Assembly: GCA_913061095.1 (NCBI GenBank)
Contig: CAJXVM010000006.1
Coordinates: 159,962-223,961 of the forward strand
Length of the DNA stretch: 64,000 nucleotides
DNA from: an uncultured Ignavibacteria bacterium
Lineage (GTDB): Bacteria > Bacteroidota > Ignavibacteria > SZUA-365
Reading direction: 5' to 3'
In this document: positions 27,801 to 35,192 of the stretch, in pieces
How the letters are laid out: each line of letters opens with the position of its first letter
How positions within the stretch are numbered: position 1 is the stretch's first letter
Position numbers and translations under genes: made by a program
The notes under the pieces: model-generated
Databases searched by the model: none
The model's input: only the letters and a program-made list of their open reading frames with translations
What the model was told of the DNA's origin: nothing

Positions 27801-27981
27801 TAAGTGTCAGATCAGCCGAGGAGTGCGACGGACTGAACACGCCGCCGCAGCGGATGTCATAGAACAGGTGCACGTTCGGCCACTGCACCACCGCGCGCTT
27901 GGCATCCAGCACGGGCTGGGCCGCCGCGCCCACGGAGAGCAGGACGGTCAGTACGAGAAGGAACGGTAGAAATCGGCGCAT
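24880..27981 (-). CDS. Secreted VWA-domain protein with Ig-like repeats and C-terminal T9SS sorting domain
   Basis: 1033 aa, surface or secreted. Signal peptide (FLPFLLVLTVLLSVGAAAQ). A von Willebrand A domain follows (about 80-270) with an intact MIDAS pattern: DMSGSM, a Thr in SPAGGTAVYDA and Asp in VVMTDGADN. A beta domain (about 300-440) precedes at least six Ig-like repeats of about 80 aa (about 440-930), each with a signature such as YKWTTGDTT, YHWSTGDTT, YRWSHGVS, YEWSTGATT, YSWSTGDTT and YYWNSGETV. The C-terminal 85 residues have the T9SS type A layout (WPDPNHGRVTVS, LRITVLNILGQPV, LSQVPRGVYLLRV). Likely a metal-dependent adhesin displayed by type IX secretion. Monocistronic. Confidence 0.85.
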   Translation of the reverse strand: MRRFLPFLLVLTVLLSVGAAAQPVLDAKRAVVQWPNVHLFYDIRCGGVFSPSHSSADLTLTEDGLPVQSFSQNCPDTTVHCAMSTSLVFDMSGSMLSKWMIATQRAGTAFIDKMNGTTDEAAILFFNQTVTVQVPMTTQKQQLYNAFSSYSPAGGTAVYDAAYAGVDQAISNGGNPCRAVVVMTDGADNASTKTPDDIIALARSNFVRVITIAIGTAVNPAPLQRIADSTGGRFHLVNDTLDLPKTYREIFEFISDGFRECELVYQVDCPDGAYHKAMLTVNNVCGGSAKDSIDVLRPAIPTNQYDLDIFGPDSLIVEAGATVDIMFINKSQFMGTKVLQPFDLAFYFNKSHLQLRSLEIPQASPLQNTPVNLIPFGSNFLISSTDAVFVNPASPFFTLRFAVQDRQDSIVTTISQISTQADKGCIVPRLHSTEIRIIIPPRPVVEALGPASICPDDSVTLRVTEEYDSYKWTTGDTTRSITVRNDGAYAVEVMDYAGRTAVSPPFLVEVYPGAAPKLTATDTLSLCAGKDAVLGTTEPFQRYHWSTGDTTATITVTNAGSYFVDVIDANGCSGLSDTLVVVLDDPVVTVTPSGTVDLCAGDTLMLEADAGFASYRWSHGVSGRIAVVTQPGRYTVMATNLAGCTAWSDSVTVTLRPRPQAAIMLQGLPILCPGDSLLLEAPAGFAGYEWSTGATTRQVFVRQTGTVWLKVTGSNGCTSVPDSVEIVTTPRPSVQPSGVQVVCFGETFDFDAGAGFAAYSWSTGDTTRMLEADASGDYWVDVTDAGGCVLRSDTVTLVVRPEIDPVVDIDGSLSLCEGDSVVLRAPPGYRDYYWNSGETVGRIVVRREGRYAVTVYTNEGCSGTSDTLDVVVLPRPDKPIVTRQGDVLTASSAHAYQWYRDGIALAGETRQTHIARINGDYHVVVFNEAGCWRASDPMEVIVVSVRSLAREFSIEAWPDPNHGRVTVSTELPEVASLRITVLNILGQPVADISEPHAHGTVTRSIDLSQVPRGVYLLRVQAGATVHTRRIVRQ

Positions 27982-28079
27982 GAGGCACCCCCGGAATATG
28001 TCAGAGTTACATGATTTCAGAAACAGGCGTTTTCAGGCTATCAGGATACGGAAAAAACACATCACGAGCCATTTTGTTA

Positions 28080-28382
28080 CCACACGTTGACGCGTGTGGT
28101 TACCGCTTGATGTCTGCGGATGGCGGCAGCCACACCCGTCAGGGTGTGGATGACGCGGGCTTCACGAACTCCCACACGCTGACGCGTGCGGTTCCCGCCG
28201 ATGTCTGCGGATGGCGGCAGCCACACCCGTCAGGGTGTGGATGACGCGGGCTTCACGAACCCCCACACGCTGACGCGTGTGGTTCCCGCCGATGTCTGCG
28301 GATGGCGGTAGCCACACCCGTCAGGGTGTGGATGACGCGGGCTTCACGAACTCCCACACGCTGACGCGTGTGGTTCCCGCAT
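28080..28382. repeat. Tandem 91-bp repeat made of two alternating perfect hairpins
   Basis: Units begin at 28089, 28181, 28272 and (partial) 28363, a period of 91-92 bp, nearly identical. Each unit holds two 20-bp inverted repeats with 8-bp stems and 4-base loops: CCACACCCGTCAGGGTGTGG (for example 28130-28149) and CCACACGCTGACGCGTGTGG or close variants (for example 28172-28191). A related hairpin, CCCACGCGTGAGCGTGGG, follows near 28405, and a single copy sits near 30465. The array fills the gap between the divergent/convergent gene ends upstream of the VWA gene. No coding frame is convincing. Confidence 0.9.
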
Positions 28383-28386
28383 CCCG

Positions 28387-30393
28387 TCAGCGGCGTACCC
28401 TGGACCCACGCGTGAGCGTGGGATTGACGCGGCCGTCCCCTTTACAATTTTGCAATAATGGTACGGCCTCCACCGCTCCCTCCCGCGTCACATGCAGCAG
28501 CAGTGACCTTCCCGACGGGAAACGCAGCACGTAAGGGATATCTTTCCCCTGCCAGTGCAGCAGCACGGGCACATCCGTTGCGCGCGCATCATCGGCGAGC
28601 CCATAGCGCAGCGGATACCGCAGTCCCTCCGCAAGCGGATGCGCGAAAAAGATCCACGCCTCCCCGTCCTCCACGCGGCACCAGAAATCCGGGATATCCT
28701 CTCCCCGCACGAGCGCGGTCTGATCGAGCAGCTCGGCGTCATCCGTCCGCACCGCCGGCAGCGCTGTGAGCGCCCGGTATTCTTCCGTCCATCCATCCTG
28801 CCGCGTCCTGCCCGGCGGCCGCGGCGTCCTGACGATATACACCGGAAATCCCTCCTCAGCTGCGCGTCGCATGGCGCCTATCGTCTCGACATCCAGGAAA
28901 CGTGCATCCACATACAGTGCGCTGAATACCGCCTCGCCGACATACAGGCGTCCGTCTCGCACCCGCGCGCGCCGGAGCGATGCCGCATTGATCCACAGCG
29001 GCTGACGGCCCTTCAGCTTTTCCGGCACGCGCTGATAGCGCAGCTCGTAAGCGCCCCAGGCCCAGGGGAATTTCAGCGAATCCGGCAGTTCCACGTCCAT
29101 CCACGCATCCTCCAGCGGAAGGTACACCGCCACGTCGCTGTACGGGCGTCCCCTGCGCATTTCCTCCGACACCCGCGCGAGGTAGCCGTTGAACGCCCGC
29201 AGATGCGGAGCGAGCGCGGACCGCGGCGCGACATGCACGGAGGCGTAGAACATGGCGTTGCGTCCCGGGGGATTGTACGGCGTGCCGTGCCAGATTACGT
29301 GGTTCACGCCGTGTGCGAACAGCGCGTCGGCGAGCAGCCGCAGGTCACCGATGCGCTCCTCGCCCTGATGGGGACCCGGTCCCGGCCATCCCTTCCAGCC
29401 ATAGATGCAGGTGAAGGTTTCGGATGAAACCAGCGGTTTGCCTCCGAGGGCCGCGGCGCTGGCCGGAATGCGTGCGAACGCCGGTTCGAAGAGGATGGCC
29501 TCGCTTTCGGGGATGTCGACCCGTGCGTATGCCTCGAGCAGATCGGTGGGCGATCCGCAGCACTGCGCCCGCGTGTAGGCGCCGCGCCGGTGCGCGGATG
29601 CGGTGAACGGCGTGTAGAAATTGTCGAGTACCAGGCGCGAGACCAGCTTCATGTAGTCGTAATGCGCGCCCTCGAAGCCCGGTGCGTAGAGACTGTCCAT
29701 GATCGGACGAATGTCATACCCGTAATCCGCGAGGAAAAGCGAATCGAAGCCGCGCGTCCAGATGCGGCGCGTTTCCACCTCCCAGGAGTCGCAGAACAGT
29801 CCGCGCGGCGCGCCCACCTTCGATCCGGAGCGCAGCGCCGGATCCAGCGCGTCGTACATGCGGCCGGCGTAGCGCAGGAAGGCGCCGCGGTCGAGGTGGT
29901 TGATGACCCGTCCGCGCGCCGGATGTTCCCAGGTCAGCCGCATCCGGGCGGGAGAAATGCTGTCGCCGTACGTCAGCGCGCCGTCGCGCGGCGGAACGCG
30001 GCTGTCGCCGAAGGGCCAGAGCGTACCGAACGTAAAATCGCAGCCCAGCTGCAGGCTGTCGCAGATCGAGGCGGTTTCCGTGACGATGCGGCTCCATTCC
30101 GCGGAGAGCCACGGCTGCCGGGCGGTTGCAGTATCGCCGCCGAGCGGATACACCCAGGCGATCTCCACGCCGCCGAATCCCTGCTCACGCAGCCAGGCAA
30201 GCTGTACGCGTACATCCTCCCGTTTGATCACATCCGCGAACCACCACCACCGCGTCCAGGGACGCGCGGAAATCGCGTCCGTCAGTCCCTTCGCGCCGCC
30301 GCGCGGCCCCTTGAAATCCTTCAGCGCATACAGCGTGATGGCGGCGACGATCACCAGCGTCATCAGCGGAAAAAACAGGCGGAATCTCATCAT
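28387..30393 (-). CDS. GH106-like alpha-L-rhamnosidase (secreted or membrane anchored)
   Basis: 668 aa. The N-terminal hydrophobic segment (RLFFPLMTLVIVAAITLYAL) is a signal anchor. The following block ARPWTRWWWFADVIKREDV...LREQGFGGVEIAW matches the start of the glycoside hydrolase 106 TIM barrel. Further barrel segments include GCDFTFGTLWPFGD, FCDSWEVE (candidate catalytic acid), RAQCCGSPTDLLEAYARVDIPESE, SSETFTCIYGWKGWPGPGP and VNHVIWHGTPYNPPG, then a beta-rich C-terminal part. GH106 enzymes release L-rhamnose from plant or bacterial polysaccharide. The family assignment is by motif resemblance; the protein is shorter than the roughly 1000-aa Bacteroides enzymes. No transport genes are adjacent. 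Confidence 0.72.
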   Translation of the reverse strand: MMRFRLFFPLMTLVIVAAITLYALKDFKGPRGGAKGLTDAISARPWTRWWWFADVIKREDVRVQLAWLREQGFGGVEIAWVYPLGGDTATARQPWLSAEWSRIVTETASICDSLQLGCDFTFGTLWPFGDSRVPPRDGALTYGDSISPARMRLTWEHPARGRVINHLDRGAFLRYAGRMYDALDPALRSGSKVGAPRGLFCDSWEVETRRIWTRGFDSLFLADYGYDIRPIMDSLYAPGFEGAHYDYMKLVSRLVLDNFYTPFTASAHRRGAYTRAQCCGSPTDLLEAYARVDIPESEAILFEPAFARIPASAAALGGKPLVSSETFTCIYGWKGWPGPGPHQGEERIGDLRLLADALFAHGVNHVIWHGTPYNPPGRNAMFYASVHVAPRSALAPHLRAFNGYLARVSEEMRRGRPYSDVAVYLPLEDAWMDVELPDSLKFPWAWGAYELRYQRVPEKLKGRQPLWINAASLRRARVRDGRLYVGEAVFSALYVDARFLDVETIGAMRRAAEEGFPVYIVRTPRPPGRTRQDGWTEEYRALTALPAVRTDDAELLDQTALVRGEDIPDFWCRVEDGEAWIFFAHPLAEGLRYPLRYGLADDARATDVPVLLHWQGKDIPYVLRFPSGRSLLLHVTREGAVEAVPLLQNCKGDGRVNPTLTRGSRVRR

Positions 30394-30461
30394 GATGCTG
30401 CTCCGGAATACTTCGAATCACGTTTTAATGTAGCCAATTATGGGGTATCGGCCGCGTTCGA

Positions 30462-30485
30462 TCCACACGCTTACGCGTGTGGCTG
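30462..30485. repeat. Single copy of the CCACACGC hairpin
   Basis: CCACACGCTTACGCGTGTGG near 30464-30483 is the same 8-bp-stem hairpin as in the 28-kb array with a TTAC loop. It lies upstream of the DUF72 gene promoter and of the rhamnosidase gene, showing that the palindrome is dispersed. Confidence 0.7.
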
Positions 30486-30516
30486 CCACGATCCTCCCGA
30501 TCCTCTCGATTCTCCC

Positions 30517-30567
30517 TTGACAAAACCGATTCCACATATTACATTGAGGTTAGACATTTGACTAACC
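30517..30567 (+). promoter_or_regulatory. Promoter and inverted-repeat operator of the DUF72 gene
   Basis: A TTGACA -35 box (30517-30522) lies 17 bp before TACATT (30540-30545). An inverted repeat with arms GGTTAG (30548-30553) and CTAACC (30562-30567) covers the expected start point, 11 bp before the ATG, so a repressor site is plausible. Confidence 0.5.
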
Positions 30568-30578
30568 ACTGAAGCACC

Positions 30579-31442
30579 ATGTACCAGGAGAGTCTTTTCA
30601 CCGAGAAGGAAACGCGTCTGCTGCCGCCGCGCAGCCTGTGGAAGCTGCGGCAGAAGGGCGTGTTTCTGGGGACCAGCGGGTATTCGTACGAGGACTGGAT
30701 CGGTCCGTTTTACCCCTGGGGCACGAAAAAACCGCAGATGCTGGAGTATTATCAGCATTTTTTCCCCGCGACGGAGCTGAATTACACGTATTACAGCATG
30801 CCGCGTCCCAGCACGCTGTTCCAGATCCGAAACAAGGCGCCGCACATGCAGTTCAGCGTGAAGGCGCATCAGAGCATGACGCACGAGCGGAAGACGCTGC
30901 GGCAGAACTGGCAGGATTTCGCCGACGCCATGATGGTGCTCGCGGACGCGGATCAGCTGGGCTGTCTGCTCTTCCAGTTCCCCTACAGCTTCAAGTGCAC
31001 CAGCGACAATTTCGACTACCTCGACGAGATCGCCGAGTACTTCCACACCTTCCCGATCGTGCTTGAGCTGCGGCACGCAAGCTGGCACCATGATACGACT
31101 TACGAGTACACGCGAAAGCGCGGCATCACCCTCTGTTCGGTGGATGCGCCGCGGCTTCCCGGACTGACCAGCAACGTCGTCTATCCCGGGAAGGATCTCG
31201 CCTACTACCGGCTGCACGGCCGCAACGCGCCGAACTGGTTCGACGGCGACAACACCACGCGCTACGACTACCGCTACTCGAACGAAGAAATTCAGGAAAT
31301 CGTCAGAAACATCATCGCATTAATCGAGGCATCGAGCAATGTTTTTCTCTTTGCAAACAATCATCCGCGCGCTCAGGCAGTGGAAACCGTCTGTCAAATC
31401 GCCCAGGTACTGGATGCAAGCCCTGCGCTGGAAGCACTTTAA
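30579..31442 (+). CDS. DUF72 (YecE-like) protein; integration site of the element lies in its 3' end
   Basis: 287 aa TIM-barrel protein of unknown biochemical role. DUF72 hallmarks: FLGTSGYSYEDWIGPFYP (residues 28-45), YYQHFFPATELNYTYYSMP, FSVKAHQSMTH, LLFQFPYSFKCT, VLELRHASW, AYYRLHGRN and the C-terminal FANNHPRAQAVETV motif. The last 77+ coding bases before the stop are repeated exactly at the right end of the window. The gene therefore appears intact because the inserted element restored its 3' end, as elements using tRNA or gene 3' ends do. It has its own promoter and an inverted repeat that may be an operator. Confidence 0.92.
   Translation: MYQESLFTEKETRLLPPRSLWKLRQKGVFLGTSGYSYEDWIGPFYPWGTKKPQMLEYYQHFFPATELNYTYYSMPRPSTLFQIRNKAPHMQFSVKAHQSMTHERKTLRQNWQDFADAMMVLADADQLGCLLFQFPYSFKCTSDNFDYLDEIAEYFHTFPIVLELRHASWHHDTTYEYTRKRGITLCSVDAPRLPGLTSNVVYPGKDLAYYRLHGRNAPNWFDGDNTTRYDYRYSNEEIQEIVRNIIALIEASSNVFLFANNHPRAQAVETVCQIAQVLDASPALEAL
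31342..31418. repeat. Left direct repeat (probable attL)
   Basis: 77 bp identical to 63924-64000, within the DUF72 coding sequence (FANNHPRAQAVETV region). The flanking bases differ on the 5' side (a G here, extra Ts at the right copy). The 3' extent of identity cannot be seen because the window stops. Confidence 0.9.
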
Positions 31443-31496
31443 CGCGATCCGTTCAAGAAGGACGGTGCTGCCGGGGTAGAGACAGAAAAGTCAAAA

Positions 31497-31516
31497 GTCC
31501 CATACTTTTCCCATTT
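31497..31516. promoter_or_regulatory. Candidate integrase arm-type sites, left end
   Basis: GTCCCATA at 31497-31504 followed by TTTTCCCAT. The same words occur in the same order at 63768-63786 next to the integrase, and GTCCCATA recurs at 62609-62616 upstream of it. Matching motifs at both element ends suggest integrase or excisionase arm sites. Confidence 0.4.
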
Positions 31517-31604
31517 TTTAAATTTGAAATATACTGAGGCGTAGCCTTTCCTCATGTAGCTTTGTGACGAGACGGAATTGCAGCTCCGAACGGTGGAACT
31601 GGCT

Positions 31605-31632
31605 GTAGGTTCAAGTCCTGCCCCCGCTACAA
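31605..31632 (+). tRNA. tRNA 3'-end fragment (T arm plus acceptor strand), fMet-like
   Basis: GTAGG (31605-31609), loop TTCAAGT, CCTGC (31617-31621) form a perfect T arm (one G-U pair). CCCCGCT plus discriminator A follow, ending in CAA rather than CCA. It resembles the 3' end of initiator tRNA (GGTTCAAATCC...CCCCCGCAACCA). The anticodon and D arms cannot be folded convincingly from the preceding 75 bases, so this is a remnant, not a working tRNA. Such fragments usually mark attachment sites of integrases. Confidence 0.5.
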
Positions 31633-31692
31633 TAACCATTATTAACAGGGACTTAGCAAAAGTCAGTTAACAAATGGTTAACAAAAACAGAA

Positions 31693-31722
31693 AAAACGCG
31701 CATCGAATCCGGTGCGCGTTTT
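31693..31722. terminator. Bidirectional terminator at the element's left end
   Basis: AAAACGCGCA (31693-31702) and TGCGCGTTTT (31713-31722) are perfect 10-bp inverted repeats around a 10-base loop, giving a GC stem with A and T runs on both sides. It insulates the DUF72 gene and the 3' end of the minus-strand cargo. Confidence 0.75.
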
Positions 31723-31760
31723 GCGTTAGCGGGCTTAGAATCAAGTGTGGTGATACAGGA

Positions 31761-32855
31761 TTACGAAACAAACCCCTCCGGCACCAGCTTCAGTTCATTG
31801 ATGCTTTCGTTCACGAACTGCAGTGATTCGTGGACCTTCAAGATTTCTTCATAGTCCCAATACCGCAGTTTTTCTTTCAGGTCAGGAACACCAATGGTGT
31901 GCTTGCGAATCTTCTCAATCTGGTCCTTGTCTGAAACCGCAACGACTCCTTGTACGGCAGGATTGTTCAAGGATTTGAGGAGGTTCAAAATCAGGCTGTC
32001 GATACTCCCTTTTGTCTGGACTTCAAAGACGTAGATCACGCGCCCCATGTTCCCGATTGTAGCCTCCCAGATTGTGTCAACTCGAGATCCGTCGGCGATG
32101 TTCTGCTCAATGTCTGCGTTGAAACCGAGCCAGCGGCCAATATCGCTGAGCTTATCCCGGACATCGTTATGGATGAACTTCTGTTCGGTTTTTGTCATCA
32201 CCTCTGGCTTAATCTGATCAGTACCCGAATTTTTCCCGATCTTGCTCAGGTTCGGCTCTACCTGCAGATCCTCCCAGAAAAAATAATCGACTTCCAGGAG
32301 CGTGGGCTTATCCACCCCTTTGGACTCCATGAACGCTGCGATCTGCTTAGTTCGCTCACAAAGGAGGGAATAACGTTCACCAGTCATCTGGTAATCATAC
32401 CTGGGAAGGTCCTTCACACCGAGATAGTCAAGCGCGACGAGTGCGCGTCGATTCCAGAGGAGGTGATCATTTGGATGCGTGCGGCAAAGTAACTCGCTTA
32501 TGATGCCGTTTCCAAAGCCCTTGACGTCGGATTTGAATGTATCCCACCGCTCCTCCAGCGGATCGCTGCTCCATAGCAGATATTCAAGCTGCTTCTTGAG
32601 CTTTGTGATCCCATTCTGCTCGATCATCTTATCGATTGCGTACTGCTTGTTACCCCAGATGCGCATGGCCCAGAGCGGTGAGATGTATGCATACAGGCCG
32701 GCTTCATCCAATCCTGACAACACCTCCCGTGTATACGAGCGATACTTCGCAACAATCTCCACTCGTTCAGCCAAATCGGTTTGGTACTGAACAGGATCTT
32801 TTGTGATTCGCTGGATGTAAACGTCAACCGCCTGCGATAATCGTTCCTTGTTCAT
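31761..32855 (-). CDS. Putative nuclease: McrB-N-like region plus PD-(D/E)XK-like C-terminal domain
   Basis: 364 aa, no signal peptide. Residues 60-200 contain a segment often seen ahead of restriction ATPases (FKSDVKGFGNGIISELLCRTHPNDHLLWNRRALVALDYLGV, YDYQMTGERYSLLCERT), possibly a modified-base or DNA-sensing module. Residues 235-330 look like a restriction-endonuclease fold: ADGSRVDTIWEATI, then VIYVFEVQTKGSIDSLILNLLK, where Asp and the E-V-Q-T-K string could be active-site positions (the ExK is replaced by ExQxK). First of four neighbouring genes with such motifs. Probably a defence protein; the target is unknown. It runs toward the left-end terminator. Confidence 0.55.
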   Translation of the reverse strand: MNKERLSQAVDVYIQRITKDPVQYQTDLAERVEIVAKYRSYTREVLSGLDEAGLYAYISPLWAMRIWGNKQYAIDKMIEQNGITKLKKQLEYLLWSSDPLEERWDTFKSDVKGFGNGIISELLCRTHPNDHLLWNRRALVALDYLGVKDLPRYDYQMTGERYSLLCERTKQIAAFMESKGVDKPTLLEVDYFFWEDLQVEPNLSKIGKNSGTDQIKPEVMTKTEQKFIHNDVRDKLSDIGRWLGFNADIEQNIADGSRVDTIWEATIGNMGRVIYVFEVQTKGSIDSLILNLLKSLNNPAVQGVVAVSDKDQIEKIRKHTIGVPDLKEKLRYWDYEEILKVHESLQFVNESINELKLVPEGFVS

Positions 32856-32917
32856 TTGATTGCCTACCCTATGATGGATTGCTTGTTAACGCAATAAGCT
32901 CTATAAGATACATGGCG

Positions 32918-33985
32918 TTACGTGGACTGTTTTGCGCTCTGGTTGTATGCGGCCGTGACCGCATCGAGCAAATCATTGGTTATTTCATATGTCGACGTGC
33001 CTTGTCCCAGTACTGAGGGCCGTAGAGCCGCCTCTACACGGGATACGAGGTTCGGTGCCGCACGTTGAATTACACTCCGCCACATCTGGAATGAGGGTGG
33101 AGATTCTTTCCTGAAATACAAAGTGACCATGCCTGCATCCTCATCACTGAGATAAGGTAGAAGCGTCGTGTAGAACTTCCCGGTGTACGTGAAGAGACGT
33201 GCTGATCCTGACGCTTCAAGGGCTTCGGCCCATTGAACAAGGTTGAGATATGCCTGTTGATGCTCTCCACCTTCCGATTCTATTTTCGCCCGAAATGTTT
33301 CGCTGCCCTTGTACCAGCGAGTTTCGACATCGGGAGGCTCTTCGGAACCTTGCGCCTCTCTGCCAGGATCAATCCTCTGCGGCATGAGAACCGTTTTGCC
33401 TTCAACAGAATAGGCCGACACGACGATAAGATCAACCTGTATTTTCTCAGTAATGTCCTCGAGATACCCAACCAGACGGATCAGCTCGGCCGGGGCATCA
33501 TCCAGGACGAAGACAATCCGGAAATCACCATTCTCCAGAGACCGATCGAAAGACTTCTCGAATGCCTCTCGATCGATTTTTCCAACCTGCAGCGTGTTCT
33601 CGACATGTTCCGCTACAGTTTCGGCCCCGTGCGAGTTCAGGTACTTCCGAATCACCTTTTTCTCCAACGTCACACGATCCATACCCTTCAGGAAAGCGGC
33701 GTAGTACAGCACCTGAGATACAATAGCCTTCTTGGCTTCGCTATTCTTCGAAAGTTTGACCTCGAGGACGGCAATCTGTCCTTTTGTATCTACGAGTAGA
33801 AGATCCATGGCGCCATTCCCCACTGCCACTTCGCGTCCGATCACCACCATCTGCGGCTGCCCGGACAACGGAAGGACCGTAGGGGCTCTTTCTACGAGGT
33901 CATGAAGCTTTTCCTCCAGCTCGAAACCACGCGGTTGAAGCAGTCTCCATTCACCCTGTTCATCTTCAGTCCACATTGCGGTCAT
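32918..33985 (-). CDS. Putative PD-(D/E)XK endonuclease-like protein
   Basis: 355 aa. The N-terminal third holds a clear nuclease-type core: VVIGREVAVGNGAMDLLLVDTKGQIAVLEVKLSKNSEAKKAIVSQVLYYAAF, with Asp of GAMDLL and E-V-K as the catalytic D...ExK triad and a helix rich in Lys/Gln after it, as in NucS/DUF91-related and other REase-fold proteins. The remaining 230 residues are mixed alpha/beta without a recognised domain and may bind DNA or a partner. It lies 62 bp upstream of the 31761 gene on the same strand. A role in defence or DNA repair is inferred from the fold and the neighbours. Confidence 0.6.
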   Translation of the reverse strand: MTAMWTEDEQGEWRLLQPRGFELEEKLHDLVERAPTVLPLSGQPQMVVIGREVAVGNGAMDLLLVDTKGQIAVLEVKLSKNSEAKKAIVSQVLYYAAFLKGMDRVTLEKKVIRKYLNSHGAETVAEHVENTLQVGKIDREAFEKSFDRSLENGDFRIVFVLDDAPAELIRLVGYLEDITEKIQVDLIVVSAYSVEGKTVLMPQRIDPGREAQGSEEPPDVETRWYKGSETFRAKIESEGGEHQQAYLNLVQWAEALEASGSARLFTYTGKFYTTLLPYLSDEDAGMVTLYFRKESPPSFQMWRSVIQRAAPNLVSRVEAALRPSVLGQGTSTYEITNDLLDAVTAAYNQSAKQST

Positions 33986-34034
33986 GATTACCCCTCTGTT
34001 TTACGGATGAAGACAGATCGTCGTACAGTCACGG

Positions 34035-34544
34035 TCAGGTGGTGAATTCGAATCGAAGCCAGTTTCTCTCAGATACCCCGCGGTATACCCGGGTGCATGT
34101 GATGAGTCCTGTATCCCGAGCGATTCTGACAACGATCGCGTAGCCAGTGCAATCGGGATAGGAACTGGTGAATGATTTGAGCCAGGCCACATCAGATTGA
34201 TTTGCAACCGTGGAACCATATTTCCATTCCAGTATGGCCATTGGTGCAACGGTTGGGTCGCCGTCGGAATCCCAGCACGTCATCGCAGGTTCGGGCCAGA
34301 GGACAAGGTCCTTGCATACCTGCCTTTTCTGTCGAGCACCAGAGCGAATTTGAGGAACCGGGACTTCAATTCCCATCTGACCAGGAGAATGAAAAATGCT
34401 GTCAGCCTTTACAACTGGGAGTAAATGTTCGAAAGCATAGAGACTCACAGCCTCTCGTTCCCTCCGCCCACTCCATCCTCCAGCATCGAGGAATTTACTG
34501 AAGCTGGCCAGGGATTCCTGGATTAGGTCATCAATTTCATTCAT
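34035..34544 (-). CDS. Small PD-(D/E)XK-like protein
   Basis: About 169 aa starting at MNEIDDLIQESL (34542-34544; three further residues upstream are possible). An N-terminal helical part (LASFSKFLDAGGWSGRRERE) precedes a compact nuclease-type core: VCKDLVLWPEPA (Asp), then APMAILEWKYGSTVA (E-W-K) and a helix with Asp/Ser. Size and motif order match small REase-fold proteins found in defence islands. Same strand as the two preceding candidates, about 50 bp upstream. No partner domain is visible. Confidence 0.55.
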   Translation of the reverse strand: MNEIDDLIQESLASFSKFLDAGGWSGRREREAVSLYAFEHLLPVVKADSIFHSPGQMGIEVPVPQIRSGARQKRQVCKDLVLWPEPAMTCWDSDGDPTVAPMAILEWKYGSTVANQSDVAWLKSFTSSYPDCTGYAIVVRIARDTGLITCTRVYRGVSERNWLRFEFTT

Positions 34545-34634
34545 GTCATGCAAGAAAAGCTGTTCGATAGTGGAAGCTAAGCGTTTACCAGGAAGCTTTC
34601 AAGCATTTCACCTCGTTTATCCGTACTTTCGGGC

Positions 34635-35192
34635 ATGCCAATGACTGATCGCATCCCAGAAGCGCAGGTGTCCCTCTTCTTGGCCCTCTGGCTGATCGAA
34701 CAGGGCATAGCGCAGGACACCGTATCCGTCTCCATCGATGGGGCCATGGTCAGAGTGCATGGAACGGAAATCTTTGATCCGGTGTCTTCCCTCGCAGAAC
34801 GGGGATGGAGACGAGAAAAGCTGGATAGGAAATGGTCAGGCATTTACTTCAGTGAACAATACGACGCCACGATAGAGATACATTCCCGGCCCGGTGAAGG
34901 GGATGTATCGACGGTAATGCCGGATGGCAACCGTTTCATCGCGGAATGCAAGAAAGGGAAATCCGCGCCGTCAAGGAGCAATCCGGAGTACCCTCTTATC
35001 CGTGAGGCTCTGGGGCAGATTCTTACGAAAGAATCGGTTGGAGAAAACGATATTCATGCCATTGCTGTCCCGAGCAATCTGAAATCCGTGCAAATCGCGC
35101 ATCGCTGGCGAAGAGCGCCGTTGGTGAAGCGGACAGGGATCAAGATTCTCACCGTAGACACTGAAGGAAATGTCGTTGGATTCGATGTTTGA
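34635..35192 (+). CDS. Putative PD-(D/E)XK-like protein, divergent strand
   Basis: 185 aa. Motifs: Glu in [21 protein letters not shown] (Asp of GDV), then [15 protein letters not shown] (E-C-K-K), a normal D...ExK arrangement; the N-terminal [19 protein letters not shown] helix resembles the core helix of the fold. This is the fourth motif-bearing gene in 3.4 kb, divergently oriented from the other three with an 80-bp gap that would hold both promoters. Its stop touches the IS3 remnant (start of remnant frame overlaps by one base), so the 3' end could have been altered by that insertion. Start ATG 34635 or the ATG two codons on. Confidence 0.58.
   Translation: MPMTDRIPEAQVSLFLALWLIEQGIAQDTVSVSIDGAMVRVHGTEIFDPVSSLAERGWRREKLDRKWSGIYFSEQYDATIEIHSRPGEGDVSTVMPDGNRFIAECKKGKSAPSRSNPEYPLIREALGQILTKESVGENDIHAIAVPSNLKSVQIAHRWRRAPLVKRTGIKILTVDTEGNVVGFDV

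Noticed and set aside
28080..28382. CRISPR array
   Set aside because: The whole 91-bp unit, including what would be spacers, is repeated nearly identically, and no cas genes are present.
30471..31217. 248-aa minus-strand frame
   Set aside because: Antisense to the DUF72 gene, which has promoter and family motifs.
31439..31639. 66-aa minus-strand protein containing AGAGLEPTA
   Set aside because: That peptide is the usual antisense translation of a tRNA T arm and acceptor; the DNA is a tRNA fragment.
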